Below are positions 46,601 through 58,169 of a stretch of DNA of 64,000 nt, one piece after another. Below the pieces are notes generated by a model, which searched no databases, was not told the DNA's origin, and saw only the letters and a program-made list of their open reading frames with translations. The stretch's first letter is position 1, and each line of letters opens with the position of its first letter. Source of the stretch: Moniliella sp. 'wahieum'. Its lineage: Eukaryota > Basidiomycota > Moniliellomycetes > Moniliellales > Moniliellaceae. Made by a program: the position numbers and the translations under genes. The stretch spans positions 248,001 to 312,000 of the forward strand of contig RSEE01000053.1 in the NCBI GenBank assembly GCA_003971905.1, read 5' to 3'.

Positions 46601-49502
46601 CGCCGGTAGGATGTAGGTCGGAAAATGAGTGGCAATCTTCTTCCCTCCTTCGAGGCTCGAGCCACTCTCTCGTTTCCGATGAGGAGCGTGGGCGAGGCGA
46701 GGGGAAGAGGGGGATAGATACGATGATGCCAAAGCGGGGGAAAGTGTGGTGGGCGTGGTGAGAAGAAGGTTGGGTAGGCGCTCATGCTTCGATTGGGCGG
46801 GCGCTCCTTCGGAGGTAGTAGTTTGATGAGCTGATGACTTGGGTGTATCAGAGCACAGTGTAACGGGGGCAACAAGAGGTGAGGAAGGTGTACTGGAGCG
46901 GCGCGAGCCATGCTGTGGGCCACGGCATGGCGTGCACGGCTCAGGAAGCGTCGGCGGGCGGGAGGAGTGGGCTCTTCATGAAGAAAGGAGAACAAAGTGG
47001 AAGAGGAAGTGGTTTCTGTAGCCCTAGCCTGGGCAGGATGGCGGGGCGAGAGAAGGGGGGAAGTAGGCAGTTGAAAAAGACGAAGGATGCTCCACACCGC
47101 TAGCACTGTGGGCGGTGCTGCGGTGGGTATTGGCGCGTGGACGGTGGGTACGGAAGAAGGACGGGTGGGGAGCGGCGGCACCAGGGTTTTGGGTGGACGC
47201 ACTGCCACTGCTGCCGGGTCGGATGGACTGGACGGAGGCGGAAGAAGAGGTGGGGCGAGCCAGGCTGCGGAGCGTGGGCGCCGCTTCACGGGGGCCGATG
47301 ATGCGGTCGATTGCGATGCCAATGATGCGTCGCCAACAGGCGTATCAGTGTGGCCTGTGGGGAGCATGGCAGTGGAAAAGAGAGTGTGGTGATGGTGGTG
47401 CAAGGGGAGTGGCACCAGCGGATGCAGCTTTGGGGGGCTGCCGCTCTCCACTGGAGCCGAAAGCGTGCGGGAAAGGCCAAGGGGGGGGGGGTGCAGCGAG
47501 TGTATATTTGCCGCAGTGGCAGTGGGAGTGTGCGGTGTGATGGTGCGCAGCAGGACAGAAGCTGTCGGCTGTTCCCCACCGCGGTGCCTTGATTTCCTTC
47601 AAGTGTCAAGCTTCAAGCGTCAGGCTGCAGGCTGCAGATCTCGGATCTCAGAGCCTCGGGCCCCTCTCTGTGACACCTGCATCATTACTAGGTAACGCCC
47701 ATGTCGGCGCGCAGACTACCATGCATTCTTCGAATGTCCATCGAACGTGGATCCACGCGAAGAGACACTTCCCCCCTCCCCGAGCCCATTTTATCATTGA
47801 GCGCTTGAGCGAGAGAGGTAAGCCACCCCATTTCCGCGAGTTTTGTGTGAGACGTGCGGTGAGCATCGGCCGTTTGCGCGTCTACTCTTCCATGCAACTA
47901 TGCTGTCCATGAAAATACCATCGTGATCACAAGTAGTGTGGCTCGATCACAGAACGGTGTCAAATAAGCCCATGCGTGCACATACAACCACACCTGCTCC
48001 ATGAGCTTTATCCTCCGCACAGGTGCCCAAAACTGAGGCGTTCAGGAGCCCATTCCACATCGTAAAACCTTTTTTTCCTTTTTTTGCTTCCCCACACAAT
48101 ATCCCCGCACCTTATTGAAGAAGCGTTTGAAGCTTGAAGTTTGTTGACCTCAGCCTCGGTACCCGCCACATTCTAGGGCGCTGTGCGCTCAGGGTCTCAG
48201 CAGATACACAACAAGGCCTAAGGCAGGCACGTACCCGGGTACCCTTCTACAGAGCAGGTGGTAATACCGTACGTACTACTAAAGAGGACGGGATCCAAAT
48301 GACGTGGACAAAACGTCGACATTATGACTTGTGTATATGTGGCTACGACAACTGCGTTTTCCACCCCAAAAATCTGTAACATCTCGAGCGAGTCTCTACT
48401 GCCCAAGCCCGGCAACTCAGCACCGTCGCTTTATCCACATCTGTGGGGTCCTCCGCCGGCTAGTAACTTGCAAGTAGCAACCCCGCGCACGCAGTGTCCT
48501 GTCTGCCGCTGTCAGGCATTCCATCTCGGCGTCACGCGTCACGCGTCACGCGTCAAGCTTCAAGGGACGAGTGGTCCCTTCTGCTCCGCACCCATCTGCA
48601 TCATGCATCACATGCATCACCGGCCATGGATCACATGTCACATTGATCGCACGGCTACCCTGTCTGCACAACTGCCTGAACCGCGCGTTAAAATACCTGG
48701 CATGTGGACGCAGTGTGGATCCGGCGTGGCGCACACATCATCGGCACATCACCACACCCCCACCCCCACCCCCACCCTGGTTGGCCATGCATGGATTTGC
48801 TCCTGTGCATGTGGACAACCCGTCTGCGTTCGATGGCAGCATACTTGTTATCGATCTCGACCGATGTTCTTCGCGCCGCAGGGACCGGTGGGGTACACAA
48901 TCAAGACTGTGTGAACCATTGTGCATTATCTATACCCACGCAGAAGGCACCTATTCCACGCTGGCCAGCGGTGGCGTCCGCAGCCGCAGCAGCCGCAGCC
49001 AGCTCAATTCGATCGTCTCGATCGACCAACGTGTGTCCAGCGGTGTGGACATGCTGCGGGTGCGACGCTGGCCGATGCCCAGAGCCCCCACCGTGCAGAG
49101 CAGCCCATTCTTCGTCGCCGGCACAGCGACGCCCAACTGTGATGAGCATGTGACATGCGAGACTGAAGTTTGAAGTTTAAATTCGATTAACTTGACTGAG
49201 TACTGACGACCAGTGGTCGGCCGGTGACATGTGACATGTGACAAGGTGCCACAGGCCACATGGGTCACCGGTCACTTAAAATCGATGGGACAGCGAATGG
49301 CAGGCACCGCAGGCAATACACACAGGCCGGGCCAGGTCCAGCATTGGTGTGGGGCACACTATCGGGAACTTCCCCCTCGGCCGCCTTGTCTACCCCGCAT
49401 TTGCCATGTCCTTAAAGCATTAACATTTGCAGCACCCACCGTTGGCAGAGTTGCGATCGCCACCGCAAGAAACAATATTTTTGTTCCCCATGCGGACAAT
49501 CC
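46601..49502. other. Mostly intergenic region between the Ser/Pro-rich gene and LTR copy 2
   Basis: The part 46601-47451 has Pro/Ser/Ala-rich minus-strand frames that may be the 5' end of the preceding gene. Beyond it are short motifs only: CAAGCTTCAAGC (about 47605), TTTGAAGCTTGAAG (about 48126), four GTCACGC units (48531-48552) and GTGACATGTGACATGTGAC (49224-49242). Confidence 0.35.
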
Positions 49503-49748
49503 TAATCTGTTGAGCCAGGTGGCTCGTGCTTTGGCCAATGTCCCTTCAGTTCCTCCTCAGGCCTAGGAGTTCCGTTGTTTTTTCTCTCTCCTGTTTTTCC
49601 TTGTTCCGCAGCTCAGCCCCTGGTGGCGACTCGCTGCTTGGTGTTCCTCAGTAGGCGTTGCTGGTTGGCTTAGACCATTACCACCACCACCACTAGTGCG
49701 ATTGCATCACCCTCGAGGACCATCTGGACTCCAGGTCTCATCATAATC
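49503..49748 (+). mobile_element. Solo LTR copy 2 with 5-bp target duplication
   Basis: A 236-bp element, 49508-49743, with TGTTGAGCC start and GGTCTCATCA end. The flanks are TAATC at 49503-49507 and 49744-49748. It is in the same orientation as the other copies. Confidence 0.88.
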
Positions 49749-52108
49749 GACTCGGTTACCGAGCTAGGCTTTTATCCCGTCGATTCAATGAGGTCGATGA
49801 GGCCATGAGGGATAGTCGATGATCGATCTCGATCGATCAGGTCGGTGAGTCCGTGCGCGCGAGGTGTATAGTCGTCAGTCACTGGAGTTACCCCCCAAAA
49901 ATTTCTTCCAGCGCCCCACTTCCCTGACTTGGCCACACCTACTAACTAAAGTATTAGCTCTTACAATTTACTCCCTCCGTCTTTCCTGTACGCTATATCT
50001 GCACAGTGCACCGAGGACACCAGCTTGTTATTAGGGAAAAATTCCGTCTCATGTCATGCTCCACCGCAAAATCCCACACAACATGCCCTCATGCATGCGG
50101 AGCCGGCACTGACAACCACAATGTGTGCAACCCCCAACAGATGGCCCTGACGGATTATGAAAACCTTGGGGGGCCAAGTAGATCAAACTACATTAGTCAC
50201 ATCATGGCTAGCCCACGTACCCACTCTCTGTGTTATTGTCTCCGTCTCTCCCCTCCTATATATAGCTAGCAGTCAGCTTAGGACTCGTCTTCTAGATGAT
50301 CACCACCTGCTTCTCCCACTTGCTTTTACAGTCCATTCTCTCTCTTCATCCCTTCCAGCATCTTCTATCCTCATGAGTGGACTATAGTTCCGGCCTCTGA
50401 TCTCCCACTATAGTCAGTAAGTTGACAGAAGAGGGTGCCTGTCATGGGGGGGAGTCACCCATCTCTGTAGTTTAGGGGTACAAACCCTTGAACGGCCAAT
50501 TGAAGCCTCGTACGGTAGATCCGGTCTCAGATCCTGGTTGAACCGAGCTGGTGTAGAGGCGAAGGAGAGACCCTCGAGTTTGGGTGACTGCCTGCGTGTG
50601 CAAAGGCCGCAGCTCAGACCCTCCGAGGTAGGAGCCGCATACGAAAGTCGTCAGACCCGTTAAAGGGTCTAGGAGCTCCGTGGTAAAGCGGTTTCCCGGT
50701 AGCATTACCACACTCGACGTGCTGTAGTAGGCGGAATCAGACGGAGTCCTAATGAAGAGCAGGCGCTACTGAGAGTAGCTGCGGCTTGAAGCGTAACCAA
50801 CGTGAGTCGTAGATTCGTAGGAGTGGTAGAAGGTGGAAAAGCGAGACAGGAATATGGAAAGGTCAAAACAGGGAAGACAGGTGTAACAGGATGGTCGATA
50901 CTCGATAAGGACCACAGCAGTAACGAGCCTTAGACATGGCTGCTTATATACAGAAGTAACCAGGCCACAAGTGCCTCGTGACAGGTTTAAACAGAATGTG
51001 GGGAACTTTCCAGAGAGGTAAACACTATTAGTACGCAGACCGTGCTCTCCAAGGCGCTGACGCTGCGCATTGGGGTGCAGCAGGTAAAGAGCTCTTCCAA
51101 CTTAAGATTAGGCGCGATGGGCTCAAAGCTTCGCACCGATCGTTGAGCCCTTGCGACCATGGCGGGCCACAAAGAATATCCACAGCATGGATAAGGTGTC
51201 CCCTGGCTTTGTCTCGCTAGTCGAACGGGACTGACGCGTGTTTGGATGAGATGTCTAAGGCATGTGGGGCTCAGTGTCCAGAGATGGACCGTAAGAGTGC
51301 CATTCAACTGTGCACAATCAGATTATATTATGTGGACCAGCAGCACACTAAAAAGAATCCAACGTCAACATCAAGAGTAATGTCAACGGTGAGGAATACT
51401 ACCAACCAGTGTGCATGCGGCACCTGTAGAATCTGCGTTACAACTGCAGTGCACTCACGTTGAGGGCTTGATATTACCAAAAAAAGACCGCAACGGAAGC
51501 TTTTCCAACAAGCCGTGCCCCGTTGTGTCGAGAGCATTCTTCGGCGCAAGGGACTATATCTAATCGCAGGTCGCGGGGCTCGTCGAGAACCTATAACAGA
51601 CTCTCTGACGCGTATTAGTGCCTGCTCTCCACTCGACATCCGACATCCTACAAGCAGAAAAGCATGGGCCCTCTTGGGCACAGTTCTTGGGACTGCTGTG
51701 AGAGCTGTGTGTCTTTTGCTGCTCTCCGCCACTTGAAGGGACACATCGTCCTACTGTTCACAAGCTTCTATACTGTATGCATTCGGACCAAACGAGCGAG
51801 AAAAGTCCTGCCTTTCTGTGTAGAAAGAGGTATCCGGGGCATTTGCACGACAGGAACGAGACGCAATTAACATGAAAAGCAGTGATCAAGCATCAACTCC
51901 AACTCTTTTTCCCGCGTGGAGAAGAAGTCAGGGTGCTACTATGATGAAAACTCTTCAGCGAGAGCAACGGAGACGGGCTCCTGCCGGGCCGGGCGCGAGT
52001 GCGACGGGATTGAAGGTTTGAGTAGCCAGTCGCATCCGAGCCATTGCACGACCAACTTGTGGACACCCCTCACTCAGTTCTTTAGACCTGGGCCGGCTTC
52101 CTCTACTC
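49749..52108. other. Gene-poor region containing a possible second type of LTR
   Basis: A TATATATAG sequence lies at about 50265, and ACTATAGT repeats flank 50380-50415. The candidate element at 50440-50983 is listed separately. Open frames here are short and unlike coding sequence of the window. Confidence 0.35.
50440..50983 (-). mobile_element. Candidate LTR-like element with TGTCA..TGACA ends
   Basis: On the minus strand the segment begins TGTCACGAGGCAC, has a TATATAAG box about 36 bp in, and ends CCCCCATGACA, so the termini are inverted TGTCA/TGACA. This layout is common for LTRs of fungal Gypsy-type elements. The flanking 5-mers (GTGCC and GGTTT) do not match and no second copy is in the window, so the call is tentative. 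Confidence 0.35.
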
Positions 52109-52696
52109 TCACGTACCCTCTTCTGGGTTCTTCCTAAAGTCAGTGGTTGCAATAAAGGAGTGTTTAGCGTTACAGCCAGCATACAGGGCCCTGGAAACCG
52201 CACCGAGCGGCAAATCGTAAATGCCCTGGGCAGCCACAGCAAGCGCTTGTTCCCGTTGTTGGAACGCACGCGATGCAGGTACGGGCATGGCGGCATGGAA
52301 CAGATGAGCAGGGACTGGGTGTGCATGATTGTCTTTGTTTGGCCCCGGTAGCAGAGAAAAGAAAACAAAGAAAACAAACAAAACAAAAGGGCAAGAGGGC
52401 AAGGTCAGCTGCGCAGCACAACAATCGAGCTGACAAGACGAACCTGTGATGGTACACAATGCCTCGGGCCGAGGGTGCACGCCAAATTGTGCGAAACAAT
52501 ACAAGATAGACGCACGCGACAGCGACGATGGACCAGGCGGGCAAGAGAAAGGCCCACTGTCGAGATGGGTACCAATCCACTCCGATCGCATGCCAGGCCG
52601 CATCGGGCGTCAGGGCCCATACGGTCCAAACCACCGCGACCAAGCTGGCAGTCGTGCGAAGGGCAAATCCATACGACCCCCGTAGGCCCAACGCAT
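52109..52696 (-). CDS. GPI19: GPI-GlcNAc transferase subunit P (PIG-P/Gpi19)
   Basis: A small ER membrane subunit of the complex that starts GPI-anchor synthesis by adding GlcNAc to phosphatidylinositol. The family core is clear: GSYGFALRTTASLVAVVWTV, WALTPDAAWHAIGVDWYPSR, then QWAFLLPAWSIVAVACVYLV, i.e. two membrane helices around the DxxxHxxGxxWYPxRxWAxxLPAW signature (52680-52510). After a probable intron (about 52450 to 52240, ends uncertain) the frame GIYDLPLGAVSRALYAG matches the short C-terminal segment of the family (the xDLPLxxVNRxLY block of fungi), ending at 52109. The likely ATG is 52696 (MRWAYGG), if one G is restored in a G run near 52680. It sits 30 bp downstream of the CIA30 gene's stop. 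Confidence 0.8.
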
Positions 52697-52725
52697 GACC
52701 TTGGTTCAACCTCCTACCCCCGAAT

Positions 52726-53438
52726 TCACTTCCGCCGGCTTGTCTTCCAAGCCCAACGAGGGTTGGGCTCCGCGCTCGGTTCCCTTGCCTCCGATACGGT
52801 GATGGGCGTCGAGCGAGGTACGTCACCCGGCTCCACTGCCCCCAGCGACTCCAACACCAGCAAGAAGCGGCCCGCCTGCGATCCAAACCGCGAACGGGCC
52901 ATCAAGGACCATTGGGTGATCGTGCCCGGATCCAACTCGGGCGCGTGGACGGGGCGGCCTCGATAGGTGGGACGAAAGGCGGACCAAAGGACAAGCATAG
53001 TCTGTCCCCGGTGGAGTCACTTCAAAGTTCCATTCGTACACCAGCGCTCTTTCTTCGTCCGTCGGGTCTGTGTTGCGGGGGCTGGGTATGAAGTTGGAGG
53101 GTGAACGTGTGGACCGGTCCAGGCAAAGAGTCCGACTCGGTGGGAGCTGCATCTGCTGCCGCCGCGGCCGGAAGCGGAGGCAGGGCTAGCGTGAGACCGA
53201 GGTGGCGGTCAGAAGAGAAAGGAATGGGAAAGGATGCAGGCTGCGTTGCGATGCAAGCCCGCCCCCCTAACGCCGTGATATCCAGTGTTCCCTCCACCTG
53301 CACCTCGCCCGAGTCCCGAATCACAACCTTGCTCGTGCTGATGCCGCACGGATACGATCATCCACCGTCTCCCACTCAACAGACGCCCAGGGGGTCGACT
53401 GGTACGCCCCGTGGGCGTGTGTAAAGCAGCCGTACCAT
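52726..53438 (-). CDS. CIA30-domain protein (complex I intermediate-associated protein 30 family)
   Basis: The protein has the beta-sandwich pattern of the CIA30/NDUFAF1 family, some members of which assemble mitochondrial complex I. WASVEWETVDDRIR and GISTSKVVIRDSGEVQVEGT (about 53385-53300) fit the WxxVDDxVMGGxSxS opening. GPVHTFTLQLHTQP and ALVYEWNFEVTPPGT follow, then WSAFRPTYRGRPV and PELDPGTITQWSLMARSRFG with AGRFLLVLESLGAV (52985-52850), which is the characteristic W..F.P..RGR..LDP...WSLMARS block. I use the ATG at 53438 (MVRLLYTRP); one extra C near 53398 must be ignored to join it. Two more shifts are needed near 53330 and 53040. No strong presequence is seen, so it may be one of the non-mitochondrial fungal members. 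Confidence 0.75.
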
Positions 53439-54264
53439 TCTCCTCGGCAAGTTGCCTGCACGCCAAGCTGAGAGCTGCTGGAGAGATGGGATGCAAACCG
53501 CAACTTGCGTGTGCGTGCGTCCCGGCTTTTCGCCTTGCGATCGACGCAGAAATCAGGGTGTGAAATGTTCAAGCAGTTGGTGCGCTTGCCGCGCCCCGAC
53601 TACCACAGTTCCCGCCGAGCCGGCGGAACCCAGCAAACCCAGCATCACCACATGCCTCCTCCTCTCGCTGCCCGCAGGAGTCGGCATGCTGCCAAGAGGT
53701 GGCGAAGGGGTGATGACCAGGCCGCATATGGCAGTTCTCTGTAGGAAAAGGAGGATTGGGAGTTGGTCCTTGCCCTTCCACTGTAGCCCGGTGCTGCCAA
53801 AGAGTGTCTGTCTACCAAAGAGAGGGAATAGATGGATGGCAATGCAGGCGCCAGCAGGGCATGGAAGGGTAAAATACACGAACCGTAGGTGCACAAGCAT
53901 CATGCACATCGGGGGAGGTGGTACATGGCAGACAGATTCAAGAAAAAAACAAGGACTTTGCCCCTAAAGATCCTAGAACCCCAAACGAATGACCAGGGGT
54001 GGCCGGTGAACTCAGCGCGGTAGAGGGCCTGCGATAGGGAGAATCACAAAGTGGTAGTAGTCATGGTGACATATGTTTGAGCTCCCCAGCGTCCCGACCA
54101 CCGAAAACAAGCAGGCCCTCACTAAAAGGAAAGCAAACCATCATTCGCAACAGGCGCCGACGGGGTGGATATCGAGGGCAAACGCGTGGCCAGTTGGGTA
54201 ACTGGTGGTGGGACAGTCAAAAAAAGGCCAAGTGGAGAGAGGGGCAAGGAACGATGGACCAATT
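53439..54264. other. Intergenic region
   Basis: No gene is supported. It separates the CIA30 promoter from the 3' end of the forkhead gene. Confidence 0.35.
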
Positions 54265-56614
54265 CTAGTCGTTCAGCAGGCCGCTGATGGACATGCGGCT
54301 TTCATTGGCCAGAGGTGTTTGGTCAAAGTCGGGGGGGCAAGCCGACGGGGAGATTGGGTGTCTGGGGGTTGGAAGGGGGGTTTGCGCCGACTGGCGGCGC
54401 GCAGGCGAGCGAGGCGGGAGGTGGGGGGAGGTATGTGCATCCACTTGCATCTCCTCGATGGTTTTTCCTTCTCGTCGTCCTCTTCCCTAGTACTGGTACC
54501 CATGGTGCTAGACCGCGCACGGGTAAGTGGGTAGGGCGCCCGGCCTGGCGCCTCATACAGGCTAGGGTAGGGTCGAGGGTACGGTTCGGCTCCCCATGGC
54601 TCCCGCTGCTCTGTCATGGGTGGCGCAGAATAGCCATCGTACCCCACCTGGCCCGGAGCTGGATCGCTTTCGCCCGGTGGGGGGGATCGGGAGAGGAAGG
54701 GTAATACACCATCGGCGTTGGAGGAAGGGTGGCATTGACCTCGGCAGCGGTGGTGGTATACCCACGCGCACGTGGCCGGTCTTGCTCATGTACGCCGTTC
54801 GCCCAAGGTGCCGGCCCGTAAGGCGCCCCATACGCATACGCATATGCATAGTCATGTCCCGCCAGCGCTGAGGGATTGTAGGTCGCCGCTCGTCGCCGGC
54901 TCCGAACTCCTGCTTCGCTCCCAACCGAAGGGGGAACGCGACCGATCCAACAGGTACTCCAGGCTCGGTCACCATGCCCACCATGGAACCCGGCGCGCCC
55001 AAAGCCACACCGGGCACAGTGGGGCGCTCGAGAGAGGAGGCAGCTTCCCCGGCAGGGCCCAGCGCCGAGCCCGGCCCTGAACCGGGAGGCATGCCGGGTG
55101 GTCGGGGATCCCGAGGACCATAGTAAACCGAGGGGGGGTATTCGTGGAGGGTGACAGAGTGCTGAAACCGGGCATCAAGATCATGCTCACTTCGTGAACC
55201 GGGAGGGGGGGCGCGCGCGGAGGGGGGAGGTGGGGGGCCGGGGGAAGGCGCACCCCTGACAGGAACAGAAGGAGCGCTCGGTGGGTTGCCTGACGAAGAA
55301 GCAATGGGGGTACCAGACGCTGGTCCTGCCGGGTTGGCAGCAGGATGGAAAGTAGGGAATCCTGGTTGTGCTCCCGGTAGAGCGACCGATGCACCTGCCA
55401 CACTTGAATCCAACATCCAATACCCACCCTTGCCACGCGGGAAGGTAACAGACCCCCAGCCACCGCTTCGGTCCGAATTTGGAGGCTGGTTGTCTACCGC
55501 CGAACGGGGCACCTTGACAAACATTGTTCAGGCTCAGGTTGTGCCGGACAGTGTTTTGCCACCCCTGAGAATCGGGACCGTCAAAGGAGTAGAGGTCGGG
55601 ATAAGCCCAGTTGATCCACGCGTAGATCTCGCGCAGTGTCATCTTGCCCTCAGGCGAGGTGCTGATGGCCTGGGCAATCAAGCTGCTGTAGCTGAACGGG
55701 ATCTTGCGTCGTCGTCTCCGGTCGTTGGGTTTTTCGGTCCAGGAGCTGCATCCGTCCCAACCTTGCCCCCAGCTCCGCCGGTTGCTGACGAAGGTTTGGT
55801 AGAGGAACCACTTTCTGGTTTATGGAGTAGCAGTGGCCAGCATAAGGTCAGGCGCACCTCGGGTGGGAATGGTGGTCCTGTTCGGGCCAAGCTCGGAGCG
55901 ACCAGTAGGGTTGGGGGGGCACTGAAGGCTAGACTGGTATCGCCTGCCGGCGCGCCCGGGGCAGGCCAGGCCAAGACAGAAGGCACGGGGTGGAGTTGGA
56001 GGAGCCATGGCCCGATGTCGCTGGAGGCGGAGGCGAAGGCGGAGGCGGGGACGAGGACGAGGCGGGGCCAGTAGCAGTGTGGTGGGGGTGGTGACACCTG
56101 TTTGGCCTGAGGCCAAGAGAGAGTGGGGGGGGTGTAGGAAGGGTGGGCGTAGTGGTGTGGGCTGGTAGGGGGGCTGTCGGTCCCCCGGGGGGTGCTCGAG
56201 CACTGGACGTAGGTATGGCGGCCGGTGAAAGTCTGCACCGACAGTGGACCGACGTTGGTTGCGAGAACGGTGAGGGCCCGAGTCTGAGCTGGGTGGGTGG
56301 TCGAATGCCTGGTCAGGTGCAAGCGATCAAACGTGGGGAGAGCAGAGGGGGGCGGGGGGTTAGAGGGGCGACCTGCGAGGGGCATATGGCGAAGAGAGGG
56401 CGGATGATGGGGGTGAGGGTGAAGGTAAGGGTGGGGGTAAGGGTGAGGGTGAGGAAGGAGGGGGTGAGGGTGAGGGTGAAGGTGAGGGCGAGGGTGGGCG
56501 GGAGGAGAGTGGGGGTGAGGGTGGGGTGGGCGTGGGAGCTGGTGATGACGCGTTGTGGGTGCCAGCGGGCGCGGACGCGGCGGGCGGGAGATGGGAGCGG
56601 CCACGGACCGTCAT
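54265..56614 (-). CDS. Forkhead (winged-helix) transcription factor
   Basis: A nuclear DNA-binding protein. The forkhead domain lies at about 55715-55430: RRRRRKIPFSYSSLIAQAI, STSPEGKMTLREIYAWINWA, YPDLYSFDGPDSQGWQNTVR, then HNLSLNNVFVKVPRS and GKGGYWMLD, with the recognition helix GWQNTVRHNLSLN intact. One T is missing in the run at about 55523, which otherwise turns NNVFVKV into a different frame. The N-terminal part is very rich in Pro/Ser/His, and I tentatively start at the ATG at 56614 (MTVRGRSHLPPAAS); frame changes in the repeat-rich DNA make this uncertain. The C-terminal part is a Pro/Gly/Ser-rich tail that ends TPLANESRMSISGLLND at 54265. There is no FHA domain in what I can read, unlike Fkh1/2, so it is closer to fungal Hcm1/Sep1-like or family-specific forkheads. 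Confidence 0.85.
56409..56536 (+). repeat. G-rich GGTGAGGGTGA repeat tract
   Basis: Imperfect GGTGAGG/GGTAAGG units repeat about 15 times on the plus strand, with frequent GGG runs that could form G-quadruplexes. On the minus strand they lie in the 5' coding part of the forkhead gene and encode Pro/Ser/His/Leu repeats. Confidence 0.8.
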
Positions 56615-57368
56615 GGTCGCGTGGGGCAGGCATGGTGGTGGGGACGCAGGAGGGTGGCCGTGGCGGCGGCAGAGGCAGAGGCAGAGGCCGAGGCAGACGG
56701 AAGCGGGGGCTGAGCCTTACTGAAGCTGAAATCAACAGCGGAAGCTGAGAACGCCCGACGAATGCAGGCCGCCGGCAGCCGCTCCCGAGCAGTGTTGGTA
56801 CAGCACTTTGAAATTTAACCGCGTTGCTTTCGCCAAGCTCCGGGAGAGCGCTGCGGCAAATCCGGAGGGGGGACTGGGTCCACTGAACGTTCAGTGTTCA
56901 GTAGTACGTACCCTGAGGCTTCAGGGCCTGAAGCTTCAGTCTTCGGTGCCTTCAGGCTTGCTTCAGGCTCATATTCGTAACTCACTTCCTCTGGCCAGCC
57001 TCGGAAGCTGCAAGCCCCAGTCGGCTAGTCCTAGTCAACGCTGTGGCTCAGCGCTCAGCCTGAGCAATCCTGGATATCAGATCTCAGATCTCAGATCGCA
57101 ATGCTCAGACGAGCACTCAGGCGTCTGAGGACCAGTACACAACACGAGTGTGCGCAAACCATGGGCTGCCTTGTCGCAGCTCTGCTGTTCTGCATTCTGC
57201 CTCTCCCATTGGAATCGGTGATGGCAGAGTGATTCGCGACTGTGATGGTGCATCACGCGCCAACGAGTCAAGCTTCAAGCCAACTAGTGCGTTCGGGCGC
57301 CGAGTGACTAGTGCCCAGTGACTAAAAGCTGCCATTAAGCTCATGCGCTCGTGCACTGATGCATTGAT

Positions 57369-57389
57369 GTCACATGTCACATGTCACAC
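57369..57389. repeat. CACATGT palindrome array
   Basis: Overlapping GTCACATGTCACATGTCAC units; the 6-bp ACATGT palindrome repeats every 8 bp. Related arrays lie at 39558, 49224, 57675 and 58170. Confidence 0.85.
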
Positions 57390-58121
57390 GGAAACGGAAA
57401 CCCCGTGGAAGCACCTTGCTTGGATCCAACAAGGGTCTTTCTGTCCGGCAAGCGGCAAGCCAACACAGGCCAACACCCTGGCGCACCAGCCCATCTCCGA
57501 ATAAGCAGACCATCTGCATCATGCATGCATCCTGTGCGATCGATGATCGGTGATCGAGATTATCCGTCGCTAGTCGCTAGTCTAGTCGTTGCCCCGATAC
57601 CAAGTCGCATGCAGGCCAGCAACGCGCAACGTCACAGACAGCAGACAGCAGACCAGCACTCTAGTACTCTAGTCGCATGTCACATGTCACACTAGCTAGT
57701 CACTGAGTTAAGTAACTGAATTCTGAGTTCAGTACGTTCAGTCTCAGTACGTTTTCAGTACTCCCGCATCACGTGTCAGTAACTCAGTACTCCGACCTAC
57801 GCGTAACGCGTAGCGCGCATACCGCGTAACGTTCGTTGAAACTCAGTCCAGCTAGTACTATAGTCCCGGGCATACCAGTCTGAGATGAAACTGAGATCTG
57901 AGATTCTGAGATCTGCGAGGCAGTTTTTATAATCGGAACTTTCGAATAGCAGCACACGTCGTATCGGCTGCTAGGCCTGCTAGGTCCTGTGCCGGAACGC
58001 GTAACGCATAGCACTCGCCCCGAGTGTACTTCGTCTACGGCCCAAGGCCTCCGAAAAGGTCTCCGTCACCGCGTCGTACTTACTGGTTGCTACTTACTGG
58101 CTTAGCGCTTACTGGCTTTTG

Positions 58122-58150
58122 CTAGTTACTAGTTACTAGTTGCTAGTTAC
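58122..58150. repeat. CTAGTTA tandem repeat
   Basis: About four copies of CTAGTTA, the last pair with one substitution. Confidence 0.85.
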
Positions 58151-58169
58151 TGTCGCACGTGTGTTATTT

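Noticed and set aside
48531-48552. GTCACGC repeats as part of a CRISPR-like array
   Set aside because: Units are 7 bp, head to tail without spacers, in a eukaryotic genome.
43609-49743. LTR copies 1 and 2 as the two ends of one 6-kb retrotransposon
   Set aside because: Each copy has its own different target duplication on both sides, and the DNA between them has no reverse transcriptase or integrase.
56409-56536. GGTGAGGG repeats as an interstitial telomere
   Set aside because: The units are GGTGA/GGTAA-like and irregular, not TTAGGG, and lie in the coding part of the forkhead gene.
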